A DNA stretch of 64,000 bases, from NCBI GenBank assembly GCA_038049695.1, contig CP142460.1, positions 36,800,001 to 36,864,000 on the forward strand, read 5' to 3'. Below the pieces are notes generated by a model. It worked only from the letters and a program-made list of their open reading frames with translations. It was not told the origin of the DNA and searched no databases. Positions 56,355-64,000 of this stretch are shown in pieces. The DNA comes from Cinnamomum chago. Its lineage: Eukaryota > Streptophyta > Magnoliopsida > Laurales > Lauraceae. A program made the position numbers and the translations under genes. Each line of letters begins with the position of its first letter. Positions within the stretch are counted from its first letter, which is position 1.

Positions 56355-59116
56355 TGTCACGACCCCGGAACGGATCCCGGGCCCGCGAAGCAGTAGATGA
56401 TACTTTTTCAATTTTTTTTGGAGATATACTTATTGCTTTCCCACAGGTTCCCGCGGTGAGGATTCCCAAAGACACGCGGAATCTGACTCACACGTACAGC
56501 TTTGCGGAAGCGTGTAGCAAAACACATCAAGATGAGCACTAAAGAACTTTAAGTGCTCTAACAATTAATATCAAAGCATAGTATCAAAGAAAGAAGTTAA
56601 AAATGACATTCCCAACATAGTTCAAGTTATAAGTCTAACACGAAAGTAAATTAAGTTTTGTTACAATTCCATAAGAGGCCAACAGAGGCCAATACACTTC
56701 TCAAAGTATGATCAAAATGAAACCCCAACAAAAAGGTGACGAGACTCACGAACCCGCCCGATGTCTAAATGACATCGTCGGGCTGCCACTCTCTCACAGG
56801 GGTTGGCTCACAAGCCTCCTCCTGACGCTCCTCCTCAAAGGTAACGTCTCCTGCACCTGGGCACCAACAAACAAGGGTCAAACACGACGGTTTGGCAGGT
56901 AATCAATTTAGGCATGAACATGAACAAAATCATTTAGAGAAAACATATAAGCAAATCTTTGATATGAAATACTATCAAAACTGAGGTACATTTTCAAGAA
57001 TACGAACAAAGCTGAGGTATCAAACAAACTAGCATGAATACATAATATATCATTAACAGTTACCATCCACAAAGAGCCCATCCTTTCTCTATCATTTATA
57101 TAATGAAAAGAGCAAGCACGATATACATAATATAAGCACGACACGATTTCCCACAAAGACGGGAATTCCGGCCGCGGAACCGGACACGCACGATGTGTAA
57201 TAAATACACGATCAGTCTGCAGACAGTCCACATGTTTAAAGACCCCCAGACAGTGGATCAAACCGAAAGGGCAGTCTAAGCTCAGTGGTGTTTACTTAAT
57301 TCATGAATGCACAAAACACGTGAAACACGATCAAAGCATGTCGAGATAAAAAGGGGGAAATCACTTATCAAAACACGACGAGCACGACTAGCAAGAGGCA
57401 TAATAATTATGCATAACACGCTTAGGAAGTGGTCCCCTTTTTCTTGAAACAAAACTTCAAAATAAGCTTATATTTACAAGTCCAAAACTAGTACCTGATG
57501 GCACTTATTGTACCAAAACGGAATTCAAACACGAAATCTGACAAGCATGTGTTAAGGCTACTAGTTGACCCCTGTGTAATTGGGACCTTCAAATGTCGAA
57601 AAATACAAGAATTGGTTTCCCCGAAGTTGGGTTGCATTTCAAAGCTCCATTTACACAATGTCAAGTCAAAACCCTTAACATAGTCTAGTTTTCAACTCTT
57701 GAGAAAATACAGAAAAGAAATGAATTCTTCTTCCTGACTCTAGCGGGTTCGCTCGAGCGAACCTTGTAAGGTAATGACACTTCGCTCGAGCGAGACAGTT
57801 CGTTCGAGCGGATAATAAGTGCGTTCGAACGGACGACTCTCTGCCTTGCTCCAGATTATACAGAGGGCAGATCGCTCGAGCGGACCCAAGGGTCGCTCGA
57901 GCGAATCGGTTTCTGCCTGAACTCGCAGAGTGCAGAAATGCCTTCCTTTTTCACAACTTTTGCTACATTTCTCTCCTTCTCCTCATAAATCAATCATATA
58001 TCATCCCTTGAGCCTCCATGCTCGCCAAGGGTTCATTCCATCATTCCAACCATCCAAATCAAAAGAAAACAAACTCATGAAGCTTATAAACAAGATAATG
58101 CACAAGTTACTAAAATATATTGAAATCAAAATACACATGCATCATTTCCTAAAGAGATTACTTGCCTTGCCCAAAAGCTAAGATACTTCTCCAAGCACTT
58201 CACTCAAGCTATTCAAGAACTACAAAACCCAAAGAAAACACACAAAACTCACTCAAAATGGAAACAAGGAACCCATTTAACAAAAGGGTTTGAAAACTTG
58301 AAAAACAAGATCTTTGAGGAACCAAAAGACTTCATGAAACACAAGGAGTGAAGCTCTTACCTAACAATGGCCAAACAAGAAGAGATGAAGAATATGAAGA
58401 GCTTGTCTCACAAGAAGCTCTAAGAAATTGGTACCAATGGAAAGCTTGCAAGAAGATGAAGAAGGTGATAAGCTTGGAATTCTATTTGGAGCCCTCTAGC
58501 CAAAGCATGCAAGATGAATGAAGAGGAAGAAAAAGGGTTTCCTTGCCCTAGCTCAAGAGATTGCAGAGATTTTGGGGAAATGAAAGGAATGAGAGGGAGA
58601 AGAGGCTTAAGTGGGGACAATGGGTCCCATCTAGCTGAATCTTGAAGTGGTCAAAACACGATCTTGTGAGCCTCGGATGACTTCGACGAAGAAGGATAAA
58701 ACGATCGTCGAAATATCTAGTTTCCAAAAAGTATATTTTTGACATGATTTTGATATCTCAAAAATTGTGTCCAGATTTGTGCAAGAAAGACAATTTTACC
58801 CTCTTTGGGCCAAAACATGGGTTTTTGGGCTTCAAACATGAATGGGCTTAAAATGAAAGTTGTAGCACATAGAAAAATCATTCAAATGAAATCAAGATCA
58901 CAATCACACGGAAATCGATACGATCTTCCCAAGCTCACACGTGCACTCAGGCCTTCCTGAGTGTGTCTGACTGATACTAAACGTTCTCAAATTTTCCCAA
59001 AGCTATGTCCAAGACTAAAACTAATTACTTCTAATCCCAACGATAATTAAACCCACTTAGAACTAAACACATGCTAATCGCACACTAATCGACTTGGTCT
59101 GGGTCGGGGTCTAACA
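56355..59116 (-). repeat. 5' LTR of Tekay-B (2762 bp)
   Basis: Plus-strand ends are TGTCACGACCCCGG and GTCTAACA, followed by the TSD GATAT (59117-59121). Nearly identical to 44643-47475 apart from the missing 71-bp palindrome unit. It holds the DDVI-stop frame (56765-56854) and hairpin (58682-58712). Confidence 0.93.
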
Positions 59117-59154
59117 GATATAAAATGATGAAATGAACTCGGGGAGAGGCTCAC

Positions 59155-59942
59155 CTGGAGGTTCGTCTGCAGCAGTGACGCGAGGAGCTTCGGATCACTG
59201 TACCCCTCGAATAGCGTCATGTCCTTTGGCAGAGCGCATCCCTTGGCCAGTGCCTCCTGGACGAGGGAGTTGGTCGCGTGGACGCAATGCTCGACTGTCA
59301 ACCGCTCGCCTGAGGTCGTGGTAAAGTTCGGCTCCCAAGGAGCCAGAGGTGGTGCGACACCCGAGCTTGTGTCCTCCCTTGGTCTCTTTCTCGGAACGCT
59401 CCCTCCTGGAGCAACCTTAGAGGGTGGACGGTCCAGATCAAGATCCGTGCTGGGACCCCCCTCGGTCTGGGCCATGGTAGCGAGGGCCACCTCGGGGGCC
59501 CCGACACCACTCGGGGGCACTGGTGTAGGAGGCACTGGAGGCACTGGAGCAGGTGACTCGGGGGCAAGTGCCTCGGGGGATTCGTCCCCAAAGGCTAGCG
59601 CCTCGAGGTCAAGGTAAGTAATGTTGCGAGCCATCTCTTCTGTCCTCGGCGGCGAACGTCGTGGGCGTCTCGCGAGAGTACCTTCCGACTCGGGCTCAGA
59701 AGAGGAAGCCGGGATTCTGGCGGCAGCTTCGGCCTCGGTTAGTGAAGGTTCAGTTTCGGCCTCGGTTCGAGAGGGCCCAGCTTCGGTCAGAATTTCCCTT
59801 CTCTCCAGGCTCTTCCTTTGCAGCTCGGTTTCGGCTACGGCAACCTCTGGTTCGGCTCCCGACCTCCTGATGTAGCCCCTGTATCTGGGCTCGTACTTGA
59901 GCAACGCCCACGCGGCCCGGTTGTTGAAGTCGGTACACTTGG
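59155..59942 (-). pseudogene. Tat antisense gene, middle exon (3' part)
   Basis: Minus-strand frame reading CTDFNNRAAWALLKYEPRYR at the left edge of the solo LTR. A Glu/Ser/Pro-rich low-complexity stretch follows (about 59480-59800), then LTVEHCVHATNSLVQEALAK and KLLASLLQTNLQ. It ends at 59155 with donor GTGAGC. It joins across the Tekay-B-containing intron to ALQKSMVL at 44592. The 5' part of this exon continues at 62956-63021 beyond the solo LTR. Shadow frames on the plus strand (for example 59219-59617) come from the GC-rich composition. Confidence 0.7.
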
Positions 59943-62900
59943 TGTAAGACCCCGACCCGAGTGAACCCGATTAGTGCTAATTAAGTGCGTGTTAGTGCTA
60001 AGTTTGATTAGTGTTTTTGGTTAAGTTGGGTTTAGAATAACCTTGATTTTTAGCTTTGGGCTACTTTGAGTGTTTTGTTGGCTAGTGGGGCCCTTTGGGG
60101 GTTCCCTTTTTGGCTTTGCATTTTCTTTCGAGATTTTCCCGATTTGTTGTGAATTGTGTTTTTGGCCCGTTGCATTCATCTTGAGGAATCCTACAACTTT
60201 CATGTTGATCCCGTCCTCGTTTGAGATCCCGAAACCCGATTTCATAGCCTTGAGGATAAAACAGTCATTGCACACCAAATCTCTACCAAAAACTTAATAT
60301 TCTCGAAACCCGTGAAACATACACTTTTTGGAAACTAGATATTTCGACGAACATTTCTTCCTTCTTCGTCGAATTCATCCGAGGACCCGAGAGAGATGAT
60401 TTCAGCCAACGTAGCTCCTTAAGTTGTGGGACCCAACCTCCCAAGTGTTAACAAGGAGACCCTTCCCTCCCTTCTCCATTTTTCATGTTCCAGCACAACT
60501 ATTGAGTCTAGGGTTTTCCTTGCTTTTCTCTTCTTCTTCTTGCTTCTCCATCTCAAATCCTCACAAATCTTGCACCAAACTCGAAATGGAGATTACCAAT
60601 CTCTTCCTCATCTCACAAGCTTCTTCTTGATACTATTTTTAGAAGAATCCATCAACTTTGAGACTCCCTTTGAGATAACTCTCTTCATTTGAAGATCATC
60701 CAAGTAAGTGTTCTTATTCATCTCCTAGATCAATGTTCCTCTAGCCCTTGAGAAGCTACATTTGCATTATTGTTGGTTCTTTCATTTTCATTCTTTGTGT
60801 AACCCATTTTAGGGTTGTTTTTGGGGGTTTTTTTATTGTAGCTTGGCTTTGAGCAATAGAGGTGAATAGAGGCTTGTTTTCAGCTAGCTTGGACTTGAGG
60901 CAAGTGAATGTTTGGATGTTTTCAAGTTTGAAATGGTTTGGTGAAGCATTTATGGTTTTCATGCTTTCATTGATTGCTTTCATTGATTTTTCCATGGTTG
61001 AAATAAATGATCTTTACACATCTTGATAGCCTCATTTTATGTCTTGGAATCATGTGTTTAAGTCATCTTGTTTATGGTTCTATGTGGTTGATCATGTGTT
61101 GGAAGGAAAGGAAACAAAAAGGAGACAAATCAAGTCCCCGAGCATGCTTCACGCCCAGGTCCGATCGATCGGACCTACAGGCCGATCGATCGGTCTGTCT
61201 TTTAACTGTAAGGCTTTTTGGGCCGATCGATCGGACCCTGTGCATTTCTGGAGTTTTGACATTTATTTTTTTTTACATCAGTTTGAGTCCAGTGGGTTTT
61301 GACATTTATTTTTTTTGTGGACCTTGGCTACCCTCCTTGGACTCACTTGACCATATGTGAGAGCGTCTTGAGCCGATGCTCTTCACGGTTGGTTCGGAAT
61401 GCATCGAAGTTCAATCTATTCAATCTTGAACGGGATGGAACGACACGATATCCTCTTCATACCTAAATGCAAAGTCTATTTCCTTGGGTATCGCAAATTC
61501 TATTCCTTTCGGTGACTGAGTAGGTTGCTCGATGGTTCCGGGTTGGCATCATACTTAGGATGGACCGTTTATAGTCTTGATTTTTCTATCATAGCATCTA
61601 GTACTATCCATAAGCTCATGTTAAGTTTTAAAAATAGTAAAAGTGCATAAGGAGCTCGGAATGTCTTCAAACTCAAAGAGTACCAAATCATTTCAATAAT
61701 TGACATACGGGACCCCTATTCACTTAAATAGATCTTGAAATCAATATTTTCCCGGAATTGTAATAGTTCGTTTTATTTCTTCATTTCCAAGATTTACTTT
61801 ACATGATCTGTTTTCCCGAAAGCTTGATGGTTACACTAGTAACATGGGCTTGTCCCGAAGAGTATTGCCCGATATGAAATGAAAGTTATACATTTTGATA
61901 TTCTTGCCCGTTCATTGATTTACTTGTACTTTATTTACTTGCATATGTCTCGATGTGTTATTTATCCTATGAGTCGGCATCACTAAGCTTGGATACCTTG
62001 TCGGTTTGATCCACCGACTTGGAAATCCCTCTCCCGTCCCGCCAGCTGCAGTTTGGATCCCGATACCCGGTCATTACCGTGGTCCCGTCCCGATACCCGG
62101 TTCGCTACCGTGGTCCCGTCCTGTATATTTATATTGTATATATGATTGCGTTGAGTCTCCTCACCTTGTGTGACTGAGATCAACGTCCCGTGATACTGTT
62201 GTCACTCTAGTGACAGAGGACTTAGCTTTATGTGATTGTCATCTTGTGAGTTCCCGATCCCTTGGTTACCTCATATGTTTTATCTTGTTTACATGTTTTC
62301 TAGCAATTGATTTATATTTTATGAGAGTTCTTGCTTAAACAGATTTCCTTGCTTTTCGAGATATTTCATCTATTACATGTTGTTGTATCTTCTCACTCTC
62401 TTGCCAGACCATCGTGTCTGATCCTTTGCTTTGGTACTCAGGTCCCGTTGCCGGTTTCCTTGAGGAGGAGCCGGAGGAGGCGGTAGGTGAGCCGCATCCT
62501 CTAGTTGAGTGGCGCGCTGACGATGTCATGTAGACATCGGGTTGCTACAAGAGGCGTAACATTTTGGGGAGAACTTGTTAACCATTCTTTTGGGTTATTA
62601 TTTTGTAATATTGGCCTTTGTTGGCCTCTAATTTTGGGGAATGTAACTAAATGATATTTTGTCTAACTTTAACAACTTTTGGGAAACTTGCTATAGATCA
62701 TTGCTCATTCTGATCCAGTTTTGATATTTGATATTAATGCTTGCATGATTAGAGATAGTCTACTATTTGATTTGCTACACGCTTCCGCACTAAAAAGAAA
62801 CATTCATGCAAGGTTGTGATATCCTCACCGCGGACACCTGTGGGAAATTAAATAAATTGTATATTGTGGATGTAGATAATCCTCATTAATCATTATTCAC

Positions 62901-62950
62901 TACAATTAGTCCCGATCCCGGATTGGGATTCCCGGTCCGGGGTCGCGACA
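59943..62950 (+). mobile_element. Solo LTR, Tekay-type (TSD CTTGG)
   Basis: 3008 bp from TGTAAGACCCCGACCC to GGGGTCGCGACA with perfect CTTGG flanks (59938-59942, 62951-62955). It is inserted inside a coding exon of the Tat antisense gene. Its ends match the solo LTR 22816-25910. It contains the hairpin (60343-60373), a donor-like GTAAGT (60705), a GATCGATC cassette (61158-61232), an acceptor CTCAG (62436-62440) and a frame ending EWRADDVM-stop (62441-62533). Confidence 0.95.
62441..62533 (+). other. Putative LTR terminal exon, EWRADDVM-stop
   Basis: Thirty codons after the acceptor-like ACTCAG: GPVAGFLEEEPEEAV, then GEPHP, EWRADDVM and TAG. The minus-strand solo LTR at 22816 encodes GPVVGYPEEEHEEAV and the same EWRADDVM, using different codons for Arg, Asp and Asp. 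The upstream sequence is not conserved in frame, as expected for an intron. Confidence 0.42.
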
Positions 62951-62955
62951 CTTGG

Positions 62956-63021
62956 CGACCCGGTTGTGCCAAGAGTCGTTCCTTACCCAACGGCCAAGCC
63001 CGGCTTTTCTCTGCCGAGCAC
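62956..63021 (-). pseudogene. Tat antisense gene, middle exon (5' part)
   Basis: Minus-strand exon start after GTCTCGCAG (acceptor, CTGCGAGAC on plus at 63022-63030). It reads ARQRKAGLGRWVRNDSWHNR and runs into the solo LTR at 62955, then resumes at 59942. The preceding exon lies at 63108-63195. Confidence 0.62.
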
Positions 63022-63107
63022 CTGCGAGACCGAGAAAACATCAGTTCGAGAATATGAGGGCAGAAGCAAGTAGAATTTTTAGAACAAAGGCATGGAGAAT
63101 CCCGTAC

Positions 63108-63195
63108 TTAGAGCCACCCCGTGGTAGCGAGGGATGCTGTAAACTCTTGCTTCCTCCTCGGGGCCGAACTCCCAGTTCCCCGAGATGGAAGTGAG
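63108..63195 (-). pseudogene. Tat antisense gene, upstream exon (partial)
   Basis: Minus-strand reading GNWEFGPEEEARVYSIPRYH then GVAL, with a donor GTACGG at 63107. Joining it to 63021 keeps the frame. It is cut at 63195 by the copia-type LTR, so the start of the gene lies right of the window. Confidence 0.55.
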
Positions 63196-64000
63196 TGTTG
63201 GGATTGGTGTATGCCCTAAAGCCCACTGACTGCACTCACATCTCTGTAACTGGATATTTATTGGTCATTTAATGGAATGACATCTTTCTCTTTATACTTA
63301 TGTATATGTATGGTTGTATAAGGCCCATTGTTTTCTAGTAAATGACCCAGGTGTGTAGTGGCTACACACAGTAAGGTCTGAGTCATGGACACTTGAAACA
63401 ATAAACATGTTCATAACTGAGAGATGGAGTTGGGCACTTCATCTTGGTATAAGTTATAATGAGATACTCTCCTGTATTCAGGGTGACTTACCTTAGCCAC
63501 GGAGGACTTTCCGGATTTATCTCATTAGTGCATGTGTCATGCATTGAACAGGACCACTTGAAGTGTGATCTCTAAAATAGTACTATCACAGAGAGAGATC
63601 AACTCACCTCTTGCTACTAAGTGACCAGTGCTCTTAATCTTGAGCATTTCTGGATGAACTGACAAAGTCGAGTTCTTGTACTTTAATTCACTATGGGTGA
63701 GATCCTGTTCATGGGTCAACAGATCTGTGTTTTGGGTACTCGGGCTTGATTAGTTGGGATGTGCAAATGCAATATGGAATCTATGCCATCAAATGATGGA
63801 ATGATCGTCCCCTTAGAATTATCCGATTAATCATCAGAATCTAAGATCTTAGTATATGGATGTTCCATATGGATATTGAACTTGTGGGTCGCTCCCTGGA
63901 TCAAGAGAATGATATCAGGATGATGATTAAGTCAAGGGTATGAAGTTCTAAGGTTGAGATGTAATCAAGAAGGTAGATAGTACATCGGTTGACCTACTTG
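63196..64000 (+). repeat. Copia-type LTR, partial at window edge
   Basis: Starts TGTTGGGATTGGTGTATGCC followed by CTAAAGCCCA, an opening I recognise from plant Ty1/copia LTRs. It continues to the window end with no terminus or primer site seen. It abuts the Tat antisense exon, GTGAG being the five bases before it and the probable left TSD. No reliable coding frame. Confidence 0.65.

Larger units (their letters stand above)
44643..59116 (-). mobile_element. Tekay-B: second copy of the Tekay family, minus strand
   Basis: LTRs at 44643-47475 and 56355-59116, polypurine tract, a broken gag-pol and primer site, all on the minus strand, with perfect GATAT TSDs. A solo LTR (52281-56301) sits in the leader between primer site and gag; without it the element is about 10.4 kb. 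By eye the LTRs differ at a dozen or so positions plus a 71-bp cassette indel, so it is older than Tekay-A. It lies in an intron of the Tat antisense gene. Confidence 0.93.
36446..63195 (+). mobile_element. Decayed Tat-lineage gypsy element with nested insertions
   Basis: 5' LTR, primer site, gag-pol with many stops and shifts, a 57-bp tandem repeat and an antisense gene after integrase, the layout of Tat-lineage elements (Grande/RIRE2/Retand type). The RT block ([20 protein letters not shown]) and an extra RNase H also fit Tat. Tekay-B (44643-59116), a solo LTR (59943-62950) and a copia-type LTR (63196 on) lie inside it. Its own 3' LTR is not in the window. It is the oldest element of this stretch. 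Confidence 0.88.

Noticed and set aside
59219..59617. Plus-strand frame of 132 codons
   Set aside because: Shadow of the Pro/Ser/Glu-rich antisense exon on the minus strand, which has splice sites and matching frames on both sides of the insertion.

Overview
The window is nuclear DNA from a flowering plant, probably a eudicot, taken from a repeat-dense intergenic block. The evidence is plant-type LTR retrotransposons with initiator-Met primer sites, a chromodomain Tekay/Del lineage, a Tat-lineage element with an antisense gene, CACTA termini, and exons resembling a plant glycyl-tRNA synthetase. I see no intact host gene, no rRNA or tRNA gene and no prokaryotic feature. Almost all of it is nested transposons, whose order can be read from target-site duplications (TSDs).

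Layout. (1) 1-18461: Ty3/gypsy element Tekay-A, plus strand, with ~2.96-kb LTRs and one gag-pol frame. That frame is split inside integrase by a 7.8-kb non-coding LTR element (LARD-like, 6570-14361, TSD GTTAC). Tekay-A itself sits in an older, inverted LTR of the LARD superfamily (18462-19830). (2) 19831-28030: remains of a Ulp1-protease gene of a DNA transposon, then a non-autonomous LTR element with a single gag-like gene. That gene is split by a minus-strand solo LTR (22816-25910, TSD CAGAT). (3) 28303-30260: glycyl-tRNA synthetase exon fragments next to a CACTA end. (4) 31006-32300: the start of a second CACTA-like element. (5) 33344-35274: solo LTR of the LARD superfamily (TSD AAAAC). (6) 36446 to beyond 63195: a decayed Tat-lineage gypsy element with 5' LTR, broken gag-pol, a 57-bp tandem repeat and a spliced antisense gene. 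It is interrupted by Tekay-B (44643-59116, minus strand, TSD GATAT), which carries a solo LTR (52281-56301), by another solo LTR (59943-62950, TSD CTTGG), and at 63196 by a copia-type LTR that runs out of the window.

Most unusual signals. First, the LARD-like element is built almost wholly of back-to-back or nested short inverted repeats. Two arms differ from a related solo LTR by paired changes that keep the pairing. Second, every long-LTR family here carries a GC-rich cassette of short perfect palindromes in an otherwise AT-rich LTR, with a different palindrome in each family. Third, the Tekay-type LTRs share what looks like a spliced transcription unit: donor near 654, acceptor near 2375, and an acidic terminal peptide ending in DDV(I/M)-stop, with the palindrome cassette inside the putative intron. 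These are readings of the sequence by eye. No alignment, folding or database search was run.
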